Assembly: GCF_000169095.1 (NCBI RefSeq)
Contig: NZ_AAVU01000001.1
Span: 124,001 to 188,000, forward strand
Direction of reading: 5' to 3'
Length of the DNA stretch: 64,000 nucleotides
Origin: Lyngbya sp. PCC 8106
GTDB lineage: Bacteria > Cyanobacteriota > Cyanobacteriia > Cyanobacteriales > Microcoleaceae
Shown here: piece after piece, positions 17,966 through 26,547 of the stretch
How positions within the stretch are numbered: the first letter of the stretch is position 1
Layout of the letters: every line of letters begins with the position of its first letter
Notes under the pieces: model-generated
What the model was told of the DNA's origin: nothing
The model's input: the letters and a program-made list of their open reading frames with translations, nothing else
The model's database searches: none
Made by a program: the position numbers and the translations under genes

Positions 17966-19702
17966 ATGAATAAACGAAGAACAATTCACTCCCGATGGAA
18001 AAAGTTCTGGATAGTTTTTCTAGGAACTGTTGCGATGATTGGATTTGCAGTTTCTAGTTATGCTTTGATTGGAATTTTTACGGTTAAAACTCCTGAATCT
18101 ACTATTTATTCTACCTCGATTAAATCTTCCGAATCAACCTCTCAAAATCAATCTACACAAAATCAACCCACTCTATTTTCTCAGGCTAATCGTTCATCCG
18201 GTTGTAATCCTTCCCAGGGTGAACCTATAGATAATGTGATTGTGTCTTTTTATGGAAAAGAAGCTTATCCTTGGACTAATAAAATTCGATGGGATTGTGT
18301 TTATAATATTAATACCTTTTCCGGTTCTAATTTAATCGATAAATTTAATCAAGCCAGAGATGCAGCCGCAGCCAATGGAGGCGGAGTTGTTTACTTTCCG
18401 GCTGGAACTTATACATTTACCGATAATATTGAACTCAAAGACGGCGTAATCCTACGCGGTGAAACTCCTTCTGTCAAAGATGCTAAATCGGCTAATTATT
18501 CTCCAGCTTCTAAGTTAGTCTTTCCTAAATATGAACCCAAACTCTCGGGAAATGGAACACCTAACGAAACCGCTTTCAAAAAAATTTCAACCGAAAATCC
18601 TCTACAAGATAGTAATATTGGGCTAGTTAATTTAGACATTAATCGAGCGTCTATTTCTATTTTAGCAGATATTGATAATCAAAAAAACAAAAATATTGTG
18701 GTGTTTGGAGTTCGCAGTAATAATGTCGCCGAACCCGATCCTCAAGTTCCTGATCTTTCCTTTCAAGAACCTTGGCAAAGATACAGTTATCGGTTTGCAG
18801 CCAATATTGAACTGACGGCTTCTGAGAATATTTTAGTTGCTAATAATCGCGTTAATGATCAAATTACTGATAATTTTGAACAGCCTGGATATAAACTAAA
18901 AACTTCGGATAAAAAATCAGTTTTAACTTATTCAGATGGCAAAAAAGCAGTCTTTCACTATGGGAATCATTATGGTATTGTTGTTAACCGTTTTGGCAAA
19001 GATGGCAAAGGATTTCAATTAGCTGGAACTCCCCAAACCGAACCCGGATTATTTCGCCCTGGAGTAGTCATTCGAGATAATTGGGTGTATCATACAATGA
19101 GAGTTGCGATTCATGCTTCAGGTCAAGGTTTAATGATTAAAGATAATCAAATTAAAGACCAAGCCAATAAAAAGTGGTGGATATATCCGACAGGAACAAG
19201 AGAAGCAACGGGCGCTGTAACCCTTGAAAATCGGGGAATTGATTGGTCAGGATGGGATGTTTTAGTCGAGGGGAATAATTATGAAGTTTATCGTCATATT
19301 GTCGGAGAGACAGGGTATTTAAGCGTAGATGGCGAGGGAATTTTAATTCAAGAATGTTGTGGCGGTACAACGGTAAACGGGGCGATCATTCGCAATAATC
19401 AGGGGAATGCTTATATTGGCTTTTATAAAGTTCAAGAGATGCAAAATGTCACTATTGAAAATAATCAATTGAGTAACAACGCAGATATCTTAGTTCTCGC
19501 CGATACCAATAACAGTCCCTACGCGATGAAAGCCGTGAAAGTTTTGAATAATCAAGTTGATGGTAATATTATTGCCAAAGCCAGTGCAGGGGGAAATGGA
19601 AATCTGATTCAAGGAAATGTGGGGAATGGCGGAAACATTGAATATACCTGTTCGGTTGAGGTGAATAATAATCGGGGGTTTGACGTTGAACCTTGTCAAT
19701 AA
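17966..19702 (+). CDS. Membrane-anchored right-handed beta-helix (pectate-lyase-like) protein
   Basis: 578 residues. The N-terminus is basic (MNKRRTIHSRWKKF) followed by one hydrophobic segment (about 15-38), a signal anchor or uncleaved signal. A Ser/Thr/Gln-rich linker follows. From about residue 95 there is the start of a pectate-lyase-3-type beta-helix: FNQARDAAAANGGGVVYFPA then GTYTFTDNIELKDGVILRGE. Repeated N-rich coils with VRSNNV, ILVANNRVND, MIKDNQIKDQ and TIENNQLSNN rungs continue to the C-terminus. Such folds act as polysaccharide lyases, hydrolases or isomerases, or as binding scaffolds; I cannot pick catalytic residues. A GC-rich hairpin follows directly. Probably extracytoplasmic and envelope or sheath related, by inference. 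Confidence 0.8.
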   Translation: MNKRRTIHSRWKKFWIVFLGTVAMIGFAVSSYALIGIFTVKTPESTIYSTSIKSSESTSQNQSTQNQPTLFSQANRSSGCNPSQGEPIDNVIVSFYGKEAYPWTNKIRWDCVYNINTFSGSNLIDKFNQARDAAAANGGGVVYFPAGTYTFTDNIELKDGVILRGETPSVKDAKSANYSPASKLVFPKYEPKLSGNGTPNETAFKKISTENPLQDSNIGLVNLDINRASISILADIDNQKNKNIVVFGVRSNNVAEPDPQVPDLSFQEPWQRYSYRFAANIELTASENILVANNRVNDQITDNFEQPGYKLKTSDKKSVLTYSDGKKAVFHYGNHYGIVVNRFGKDGKGFQLAGTPQTEPGLFRPGVVIRDNWVYHTMRVAIHASGQGLMIKDNQIKDQANKKWWIYPTGTREATGAVTLENRGIDWSGWDVLVEGNNYEVYRHIVGETGYLSVDGEGILIQECCGGTTVNGAIIRNNQGNAYIGFYKVQEMQNVTIENNQLSNNADILVLADTNNSPYAMKAVKVLNNQVDGNIIAKASAGGNGNLIQGNVGNGGNIEYTCSVEVNNNRGFDVEPCQ

Positions 19703-19732
19703 AAAGCCCAGTTTCGCAGAGAAACCAGGCTT
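19699..19732 (-). terminator. Intrinsic terminator of the aldolase gene
   Basis: On the minus strand, stem AAGCC..GTTTC with GAAAC..GGCTT (two central mismatches) followed by TTTTTA. It lies between convergent genes, about 50 bases past the aldolase stop, and overlaps the last codon of the beta-helix gene, so it may serve both. Confidence 0.75.
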
Positions 19733-19780
19733 GATGATGAATCAGCTAAATGGATCAAGCTGACTTAACGAATTCAAGTT

Positions 19781-20860
19781 CTAGACTGCTACAGCAGACT
19801 TAGAAGTAGCACTGAGTTCGCCTTTAGCGTATTTAGCAGCGAAGTCATCAAGAGTAATAACTTTGATTTTGCTTGCATTTCCAGCCGCCCAGAATTGCTG
19901 ATAACGATCAGCACACACTGCTTTCATTTTCGCAATGGAAGGCTTCAGGAAGTGGCGAGGGTCAAAGTTAGCGGGATCTTTAGCTGCAGCTTCACGGAAA
20001 GCAGCCGTAATTGCTAAACGGTTGTCGGTGTCGATATTGACCTTACGAACACCACTCTTGATTCCTTTTTGGATTTCTTCGACGGGTACACCGTAAGTTT
20101 CAGGGATCTTACCGCCATATTGGTTGATAATTGCAATCAGATCTTCAGGAACAGAAGAAGAACCGTGCATAACCAAGTGAGTATTGGGTAAGCGGCGGTG
20201 AATTTCTTCAATGCGGCTGATAGCTAAAACTTCGCCAGTCGGTTTGCGAGTGAATTTGTAAGCGCCGTGACTGGTTCCAATTGCAACGGCTAAAGCGTCA
20301 ACTTGAGTTTTCTCAACGAACTCAACCGCTTCATCAGGATCAGTCAATAATTGATCATGGGAAAGCTTTCCTTCGGCACCATGACCATCTTCTGCTTCAC
20401 CCATTCCAGTTTCGAGAGAACCTAAACAACCGAGTTCTCCTTCAACACTGACACCGATGGAATGAGCGACTTTTACAACTTCACCAGTGACATCAACATT
20501 GTACTCAAAGCTGGCGGGAGTCTTTGCATCTGCTTCGAGAGACCCATCCATCATTACGCTAGTGAAGCCATTACGCATGGCAGAGTAGCAAGTAGCCGGA
20601 GAGTTACCATGATCTTGGTGCATGGCAATGGGAATGTGGGGATAGGTTTCGATCGCTGCCAAAATTAAGTGGCGCAGGAAATTTTCACCCGCGTACTTGC
20701 GAGCGCCGCGAGAAGCTTGTAAGATTACGGGGCTATTGGTTTCATCAGCCGCCTGCATGATCGCAATGATTTGCTCCATGTTGTTGACGTTGTATGCAGG
20801 GATGCCGTAATTATTTTCTGCCGCGTGATCGAGCAGTAATCGCATGGGTACGAGCGCCAT
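19781..20860 (-). CDS. fbaA: Class II fructose-1,6-bisphosphate aldolase
   Basis: 359-residue zinc-dependent aldolase, canonical length for the cyanobacterial class II enzyme. It cleaves fructose-1,6-bisphosphate (and sedoheptulose-1,7-bisphosphate in the Calvin cycle) to triose phosphates. Visible signatures are MHQDHGNS (zinc-binding histidine and catalytic aspartate, about 80), SVEGELGCLG, GTSHGAYKF, the zinc-ligand HGSSSVPE, and KVNIDTDNRLA in the phosphate-binding region. A strong ribosome binding site, AGGAGGAG, sits about 8 bases ahead of the ATG. Cytosolic. The class II (CbbA/Fda) label is secure; cyanobacterial usage varies between fbaA, fda and cbbA. Confidence 0.97.
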   Translation of the reverse strand: MALVPMRLLLDHAAENNYGIPAYNVNNMEQIIAIMQAADETNSPVILQASRGARKYAGENFLRHLILAAIETYPHIPIAMHQDHGNSPATCYSAMRNGFTSVMMDGSLEADAKTPASFEYNVDVTGEVVKVAHSIGVSVEGELGCLGSLETGMGEAEDGHGAEGKLSHDQLLTDPDEAVEFVEKTQVDALAVAIGTSHGAYKFTRKPTGEVLAISRIEEIHRRLPNTHLVMHGSSSVPEDLIAIINQYGGKIPETYGVPVEEIQKGIKSGVRKVNIDTDNRLAITAAFREAAAKDPANFDPRHFLKPSIAKMKAVCADRYQQFWAAGNASKIKVITLDDFAAKYAKGELSATSKSAVAV

Positions 20861-21167
20861 ATATAGTCTCCTCCTAAACTGTGTTGGTCGGTGAGTTTCT
20901 TCTTAGACTGTCTTTCTTGAGATAATCTTAAGACAAAATCTTAAGTTATTGTGAATTGTATCAGAGTTTGGGTGCAGAGATGACATAGGAAGTCAGCGAT
21001 CCTTGAAATTTGAGTTTTTTTCCCTCTAGAAGCCTGTTGCGAGTAATATCCGGGGATCTGTGACTGTTTCCGGTGAGGGTTGGCGATCGCTTGTCTCTCT
21101 TTAGCTGATTTATTCAACCTGCGGGTTTTGTATCATAGAGGTGAACCCATGCTCAAAATTCTCAACA

Positions 21168-22730
21168 ATGGTAGATTGGTTAGCTTTGTGGGGAGTGACT
21201 CAGGCTGTCGGCTTTGTATTCAAACCCATTTTAGAAGACTTAGCAAAAGATACAGTCAAAGACTACGTTAAAGACTTTTTCAAAAGTTGTCTGTCAAACG
21301 TCTTACCCTTACCCAATAGTCAGCAAACAGAAAAACAGCAAGAAACACTAAAGATCGTCACCGGAAAGGCGATTACAGAATTTCTCAAACTGATTCAACA
21401 AGAACTCGAAGACGCAGATTTAGAATACATACAAATTCAACAATACAACTTATCGTTAGAAGAATTCATCAAAGATCAGCAGGTTGCAGAAGCATTAGGA
21501 CAAGTCTTTATTGATCAAAATTCCCTGAATACAAAACTACTCAAAGAACGTTGGCAAAAGTTAGAAGTCGGCAAAAAATTTCTACCGAATGCGTTTAACT
21601 GGGAACAAGTCGCCAAGCGATATCAGAAAAAGGTTAAAGCAATTATTCAAGAAACGCCTGAACTGCGAGAAATCCTGAATTCTCAGAACTTAGAAAAATT
21701 AGCCGATGCTGTTCCCGTTCAGCCAGAATTTGATCTAATAAAATATCAAGAAGGTATCCGAGAACAATATGGAAACTTCAAGTTAGAAAGCCTCGATACA
21801 ACAGGCTGTGCTTACAAAATCCTCAAATCTCGCGCCGAAACTGATGAAAATCCGTCCGTGCGACGTGCGACGGTGCTGGAACTCGCCCAAGGCTACAAAG
21901 ATCACCCCGATACTCTGAGCATCCTCAAATCCCGCGCTATGACTGATGAAAATTGGGCTGTGCGACAAGCGGCGGTGCAGGAACTCGTCCGGGGTTACAA
22001 AGATCGCCCCGATACTCTGAGCATCCTCAAATTTCGGCTTGAGAATGACGAACATCTCGATGTGCGGCGGGCGGCGGTGCGGGAAATCGCTCGGGGCTAC
22101 AAAGATCACCCCGAGACTCTGAGTATCCTCAAATCCCGTGCCGAGAATGATGAAAATTGGACTGTGCGACAAACGGCGGTGCGGGAAATCGCTCGGGGCT
22201 ACAAAGATCACCCCGAGACTCTGAGTATCCTCAAAACCTGGGCTTACAATCATGATAAAAATCCGTCCGTGCGATGTGCGGCGGTGGAGGAACTCGGCCA
22301 AGGTTACACCGATCACCCCGAGACTCTGAACATCCTCAAATCCTGCGCTGAGAATGATGAAAGTTCGTCTGTGCGATATGTGGCGGTGGAGGAACTCGGC
22401 CAAGGTTACACCGATCACCCCGAGACTCTGAACATCCTCAAATCTCGCGCTGAGAATGATGAAAGTTCGTCTGTGCGATATGCGGCGGTGCAGGAATTAG
22501 CCCAAGGCTGGAAAGATGAACCCTCGATGTTTGAATTTCTACAAGATCGCGCTCTCCATGATCCCTTTAAACATGGACATGGATTCCAAAATAGCCCCAG
22601 AGAATTCGCGCTGAAAACTATTGTTAAAAACTATCCCAATCATCCTCAAACGTTGCCGCTGTTGCGCGATAGAGCCGAGAATGACCCCGATGAACAGTTA
22701 AGAACATGGGCAAACAAGCAGTTAGAGTAG
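21168..22730 (+). CDS. HEAT-repeat protein with NACHT-associated N-terminus but no NACHT domain
   Basis: 520 residues from the ATG at 21168 (MVDWLALWGVTQAVGF); a GTG at 21141 would add nine. The N-terminal about 210 residues are helical and match, from memory, the leader of cyanobacterial NACHT-HEAT proteins, including LEDLAKDTVKDYVKDFFK and REQYGN.KLESLDTTG, the segment that normally sits just before the NACHT NTPase. Here it passes straight into about seven 34-residue HEAT-type repeats (pattern SRAENDEN..VR.AAV.E.ARGYKDHPETL.ILK) and two degenerate ones. No Walker A or B motif exists. It may be an internal deletion product or a natural effector-sensor pair lacking the NTPase. Function unknown; NACHT relatives are implicated in signalling or phage defence. 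Confidence 0.8.
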   Translation: MVDWLALWGVTQAVGFVFKPILEDLAKDTVKDYVKDFFKSCLSNVLPLPNSQQTEKQQETLKIVTGKAITEFLKLIQQELEDADLEYIQIQQYNLSLEEFIKDQQVAEALGQVFIDQNSLNTKLLKERWQKLEVGKKFLPNAFNWEQVAKRYQKKVKAIIQETPELREILNSQNLEKLADAVPVQPEFDLIKYQEGIREQYGNFKLESLDTTGCAYKILKSRAETDENPSVRRATVLELAQGYKDHPDTLSILKSRAMTDENWAVRQAAVQELVRGYKDRPDTLSILKFRLENDEHLDVRRAAVREIARGYKDHPETLSILKSRAENDENWTVRQTAVREIARGYKDHPETLSILKTWAYNHDKNPSVRCAAVEELGQGYTDHPETLNILKSCAENDESSSVRYVAVEELGQGYTDHPETLNILKSRAENDESSSVRYAAVQELAQGWKDEPSMFEFLQDRALHDPFKHGHGFQNSPREFALKTIVKNYPNHPQTLPLLRDRAENDPDEQLRTWANKQLE

Positions 22731-22808
22731 TTCGAGAATAGATCGAGTCCTCAACCATAGACTGTCTAACTTCAGAGTCGGGCTGCAAAAAAAATCTAAT
22801 TTAACCTC

Positions 22809-22837
22809 TTGACATCTTCAGAGATATTGTGCATAAT
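22809..22837 (+). promoter_or_regulatory. Sigma-70-type promoter of tRNA-Asp
   Basis: Perfect -35 TTGACA at 22809-22814, 17-bp spacer, -10 CATAAT at 22832-22837, placed about 20 bases ahead of the mature tRNA 5' end. Consensus-like promoters are typical of stable RNA genes. Confidence 0.85.
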
Positions 22838-22857
22838 AGAACTTGGTCAAAAAAATT

Positions 22858-22931
22858 GGGACTGTAGTTCAATTGGTTAGAGCACCGCCCTGTCACGGCG
22901 GAAGTTGCGGGTTCGAGCCCCGTCAGTCCCG
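22858..22931 (+). tRNA. tRNA-Asp (GUC)
   Basis: 74-nt cloverleaf. Acceptor stem GGGACTG/CAGTCCC; anticodon stem CCGCC/GGCGG with loop CTGTCAC, giving anticodon GTC at 22892-22894; T arm GCGGGTTCGAGCCCCGT. Discriminator base is G, as required for aspartate tRNAs. The CCA end is not encoded. Confidence 0.98.
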
Positions 22932-23297
22932 TAAACAAGAAAGTCTTTATTAAAAAATCAATAACGCCTTCTGTTGTGTAAGCAGAGGTTAGGTTTTGTG
23001 TGGCAGAATTGCCCTTCAATTTTCTGCTGTCGTCGAACCCCAAATTAGATCACAGAGTTACAGAGCAGATTCAGGTTAAATCTACCGTTAGACAGGTTTT
23101 GTCGAAATTGACCTCAACTCAACAATCTTCAGCCAGAACTCGCCCCCTGAGTTGGTAAAATGAGATGGAGATCGAAGCGATCACTCCAGTCGCACCCAAG
23201 CAGGACGGTTGCTCCCCAATCGGCTTAGTCTCCGTCATTTTTGCCGTTTTATCGATTGAATTGCGCCTAAATCTAGAATTTACGTCATTAAATTAGT
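22932..23297. other. Intergenic region between tRNA-Asp and gltX
   Basis: 366 bases without a gene. No terminator with a clear T-run follows the tRNA. A GATCGAAGCGATC motif occurs near 23170. The gltX promoter should be here but is not identifiable with confidence. Confidence 0.5.
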
Positions 23298-24740
23298 ATG
23301 AGTGTCAGAGTTCGTCTTGCCCCCAGTCCAACCGGAAATCTTCATATTGGTACAGCGAGAACGGCTGTCTTTAATTGGCTATTTGCTCGCAACCAGGGCG
23401 GTAAGTTTATCTTGCGAATAGAAGACACCGATATCGAGCGATCGCGTCCAGAATACACCCAAAACATCCTCGATGGACTCCAGTGGTTAGGACTAGACTG
23501 GGATGAAGGCCCGTTTTTTCAGTCTAAACGTCTGGAACTCTACGCCGAAACGATTCAAACTTTACTCGATAAAGGATTAGCTTATCGCTGCTACTGCACA
23601 TCAGAAGAACTAGAACAAATGCGAGAGGCTCAAAAAGCCAAAAACCAAGCCCCTCGTTATGATAACCGTCATCGGAACCTCACCCCCGAACAACAAGCTG
23701 CATTTGAAGCAGAAGGGCGCCAAGCGGTGATTCGTTTCAAAATAGACGATGAGCGCGAAATTGCTTGGAATGACTTGGTACGAGGTCGAGTGGTCTGGAA
23801 AGGGAACGATCTCGGGGGTGATATGGTCGTCGCCAGAGCATCGAGTACGAGTAAAATCGGTCAACCCCTTTATAACTTGGCGGTTGTCGCGGATGATATT
23901 GATATGGGAATTACTCATGTGATTCGCGGAGAAGACCACATTGCTAATACAGCTAAACAAATTCTGCTCTATGAAGCGTTTGAGGCTAAAATCCCGGAAT
24001 TTTCCCATACACCGCTGATTTTAAATCAAGACGGGCGTAAACTCTCAAAACGAGACGGTGTAACTTCTATTTCTGATTTTCAACAGATGGGTTTCACCGC
24101 CCCTGCGTTAGCGAACTATATGAGTTTGTTGGGTTGGACTCCACCCGACTCGACTCAAGAAATTTTCTCCCTCAGTGAAGCGGCTCAACAGTTTGGTTTT
24201 GAACGGGTGAATAAAGCGGGCGCAAAATTTGACTGGGATAAGTTGGATTGGTTGAATAGCCAATATATCCATCAAATGCCTGTGGGAGAACTCACAGATT
24301 TGCTTATTCCTCAATGGCTTGAGGCTGGATATGAGTTTGATCCCGAAACGGATCGCCCTTGGTTAGAGACTCTTACGGCTTTGATTGGCCCGAGTTTAAC
24401 TCGTCTCAAAGATGCCATTGCAGAAGCAAAATTGTTCTTTTCTCCCACTGTAGAACCAGACGAAGACGCTCAAGCTCAAATCCAACAAGAGGGAGCTTTA
24501 ACAGTTCTGCAAGCGATTTATGACAAAGTAGATTTTGATCAACCCCTGACGACTGATGGCATCAAAGAAGTGATTAAAGTAGTCACCAAAGAAACCAAGT
24601 TGAAGAAAGGGCTAATTATGCGATCGCTAAGAGCTGCTTTAACGGGAGCAGTTCATGGCCCGGATTTAATTGAGTCGTGGATACTTCTTCATCAAAAAGG
24701 AGTTGATCGGGTTCGCTTTGAAAACATCTTGAATGGTTAA
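23298..24740 (+). CDS. gltX: Glutamyl-tRNA synthetase
   Basis: 480-residue class Ic aminoacyl-tRNA synthetase of normal bacterial length. The HIGH-type motif is SPTGNLHIGTAR (about 9-20) and the KMSKS-type motif is KLSKR (about 248-252). It charges tRNA-Glu, and in cyanobacteria usually also tRNA-Gln, which is then amidated; the Glu-tRNA also feeds tetrapyrrole synthesis. The start MSVRVRLAPSPTG is the family start. Just 20 bases separate its stop from the next ATG, a CAAD-domain protein, suggesting co-transcription. Confidence 0.97.
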   Translation: MSVRVRLAPSPTGNLHIGTARTAVFNWLFARNQGGKFILRIEDTDIERSRPEYTQNILDGLQWLGLDWDEGPFFQSKRLELYAETIQTLLDKGLAYRCYCTSEELEQMREAQKAKNQAPRYDNRHRNLTPEQQAAFEAEGRQAVIRFKIDDEREIAWNDLVRGRVVWKGNDLGGDMVVARASSTSKIGQPLYNLAVVADDIDMGITHVIRGEDHIANTAKQILLYEAFEAKIPEFSHTPLILNQDGRKLSKRDGVTSISDFQQMGFTAPALANYMSLLGWTPPDSTQEIFSLSEAAQQFGFERVNKAGAKFDWDKLDWLNSQYIHQMPVGELTDLLIPQWLEAGYEFDPETDRPWLETLTALIGPSLTRLKDAIAEAKLFFSPTVEPDEDAQAQIQQEGALTVLQAIYDKVDFDQPLTTDGIKEVIKVVTKETKLKKGLIMRSLRAALTGAVHGPDLIESWILLHQKGVDRVRFENILNG

Positions 24741-24760
24741 TTTTTTCAGAGGCTAATATT

Positions 24761-25627
24761 ATGACAGATTCTTCCAAATCCAAAAAACCTGATTCAAAAA
24801 CATCGGGTGTCGGATTCCAAAAATTAGATAATGAGGCTGATTCAAAAACATCTGAGTCCTCTAATTCAGAAAAGTCCGCAGAACCGACGGATGCGAACAA
24901 AAAGCCGGAACCTGAAGTTCCCACTGAGTCTATCTCCATCTCTCCCGTCATCTCAGAGGAACCTGTAAAGGCGGAAACAAAGCCGGAAGTGGCACCGACA
25001 CCCAAGCCGCCTGAACCGGAGCTAGAACCTATTAGTGCAACTCAGCCGAATGTTGAACCTCAGCCGGAACCTGTTAATGTGGTGAAGCCTCCGGCAGAAA
25101 CCAAAGCTGAACCGATTAGTGCTTCGATGCACCCTCCTGAAGTTAAACCCGAACAAATGAATGCGCCCATGAATCCTCCCGAAGTTAACCCCGAACCGAT
25201 TAATGTTGTCAAGCCTCCCGCAGAAACCAAAGCCGAACCCCCAACGACAGCACCGACTGTACCTGTGATTTCAGAAGCCCCTGAAACCGTAGAAACTTCT
25301 CAACTCGATGTCCAAGTCATTAAAGAGAAAGTTCTCCACTTTATTTCGGATCTACCTGAAATATTCAGTAATTTCTTTGGAGAATATCAACGTCCTCTCT
25401 GGACAGTGGTTGGACTTGTTCTGATTATTGTTACGATTAAAGCATTAGTCGGTGTATTGGATTCGATCAATGATGTTCCTTTGGTTGAGTCTACCTTAGA
25501 AATTGTCGGAATGGGATACTCAGGATGGTTTGTTTATCGCTATCTATTGCGTTCAGAAAATCGTCAAGAATTGCTGGCTAAGTTTCAATCTTGGAAAGCA
25601 GAATTTTTGGGTCAAGAAGATTCTTAA
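24761..25627 (+). CDS. CAAD-domain (CurT-like) thylakoid membrane protein with Pro/Glu-rich N-terminus
   Basis: 288 residues. The first about 180 are a disordered Pro/Glu/Ser/Lys-rich tract with loose repeats (VVKPPAETKAEP, MNPPEVNPEP). The last about 100 are a CAAD domain: an amphipathic helix (VQVIKEKVLHFISDLPEIF), two membrane helices (LWTVVGLVLIIVTIKALVGVL and IVGMGYSGWFVYRYLL) and a basic or acidic tail. CAAD domains are known as membrane anchors inserted in some cyanobacterial aminoacyl-tRNA synthetases, including GluRS, and as stand-alone CurT/CURT1 proteins that bend thylakoids. Here the stand-alone protein is encoded directly behind gltX. The usual CurT is about 150 residues, so the N-terminal extension is unusual. 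Confidence 0.85.
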   Translation: MTDSSKSKKPDSKTSGVGFQKLDNEADSKTSESSNSEKSAEPTDANKKPEPEVPTESISISPVISEEPVKAETKPEVAPTPKPPEPELEPISATQPNVEPQPEPVNVVKPPAETKAEPISASMHPPEVKPEQMNAPMNPPEVNPEPINVVKPPAETKAEPPTTAPTVPVISEAPETVETSQLDVQVIKEKVLHFISDLPEIFSNFFGEYQRPLWTVVGLVLIIVTIKALVGVLDSINDVPLVESTLEIVGMGYSGWFVYRYLLRSENRQELLAKFQSWKAEFLGQEDS

Positions 25628-25751
25628 AAGGGTTTTCAGTCTCCAAGAAAATCGGAAAATTTTCAGTTGACGTTTCTAATTTCAATAGAGACAATGGAGA
25701 CAATTAAAGATGGATCTCCAGATTGCTCTGAGTAAACAGTGAGAACCCATC

Positions 25752-25893
25752 GACTCGAAGTCATCGGTACACCGCCTTGAAAAGACGGTGCCTGCGATGA
25801 CTCGATTCCCGAGTCACAGATTACTCCGCCGTAAAACGACGGAGCCTGCTGTGACCGTTGGTCAGAATTGATTCCCCTAGCTTTGGTTAGGGG
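25752..25893. repeat. Chain of hairpins with nested stems
   Basis: Consecutive, edge-sharing stem-loops: GTCATCG/CGATGAC (25760-25766, 25795-25801) around inner CACCG/CGGTG; GACTCG/CGAGTC (25799-25804, 25810-25815); GTCACAG/CTGTGAC (25813-25819, 25849-25855) around inner CTCCG/CGGAG; TGACC/GGTCA (25852-25864); CCCCTA/TAGGGG (25874-25893). The two nested hairpins share a loop core CCGCC(T/G)T.AAAA but have unrelated, perfectly paired outer stems. The first is akin to the hairpin at 8825. It occupies the space after the CAAD gene. Confidence 0.85.
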
Positions 25894-25991
25894 AGTTTGG
25901 ATTCTCAGGAATCAGGGTTTAGCTGAAATGAATTTAGGTCAAATTCTACTTCGTTAAAATTCTCCTCAAACTTACCCTTAACGGCTGATCA

Positions 25992-26495
25992 ATGACAAAA
26001 GATCAAAAATTTAGTTTACTAGCGTTTGGAGCGATTTTTACGGTAACAGGGTTGTTACTTCATCTTCCCACACAGGCACAACCCTTGCAATATAAAACGA
26101 CACCGATGTTTGAAAATGTCAAGCTGACTCCTGATTTTGCACCTGATCCGTTAACAGTTAGAGGTTTAAGTGGAGGGCCTATTTCTGCTCAAAATACCGC
26201 AGGTCGAGAAGAAACTCCGACTGGGGCTTGTATGGGTTTTGTGGATGAAAAACCGGATCACAAAATTGTGTTAACTGATTTTTTTAAGTATCTCAGTTTG
26301 CGAGTTCAAAGTAGTGAAGATACGGTGTTAGTCGTTCGAGGGCCAGGAGGGAGTTGGTGTAATGATGATTATCTAGATATGAACCCCGGAATAGAGGGTC
26401 AGTGGCTTTCAGGAACTTATGAAATTTGGGTCGGTTCCTATGAACCTGATAGTTATCATCCTTATGTCCTAGAAATTACACATCAACAACAATAA
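25992..26495 (+). CDS. Secreted hypothetical protein
   Basis: 167 residues. A signal peptide is clear: MTKDQKFSLLAFGAIF continuing as a hydrophobic core to about residue 25, with a cleavage-type site near THLPTQAQ. The mature part has a Gly/Pro-rich segment and then a beta-rich region with LSLRVQSSEDTVLVVRGPGG, WCNDDYLDMNPGIEG and GTYEIWVGSYEPD, which resembles small PPC-like or C2-like beta-sandwich domains found in cyanobacterial exported proteins. Two cysteines (in GACMGF and SWCNDD) could form a disulfide. Function unknown. It stands alone between the hairpin chain and a decayed gene fragment. Confidence 0.75.
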   Translation: MTKDQKFSLLAFGAIFTVTGLLLHLPTQAQPLQYKTTPMFENVKLTPDFAPDPLTVRGLSGGPISAQNTAGREETPTGACMGFVDEKPDHKIVLTDFFKYLSLRVQSSEDTVLVVRGPGGSWCNDDYLDMNPGIEGQWLSGTYEIWVGSYEPDSYHPYVLEITHQQQ

Positions 26496-26547
26496 GGGAT
26501 CAAGAGTATTGATTTTTGTTATTAGATAAAAACCTGATTATTTGTGA

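Noticed and set aside
21783..22418. 211-codon minus-strand frame
   Set aside because: Antisense of the HEAT repeats; its repeats mirror the 102-bp unit.
22801..23043. Minus-strand open frame of 80 codons containing TGLEPATSAVTGRCSNQ
   Set aside because: It is the reverse complement of tRNA-Asp; this peptide is a well-known false protein from tRNA genes.
25752..25893. Hairpin chain considered as a riboswitch or CAAD-gene terminator
   Set aside because: It lies downstream of the CAAD gene with no T-run and far from the next start. Its match to repeats elsewhere argues for a dispersed palindrome.
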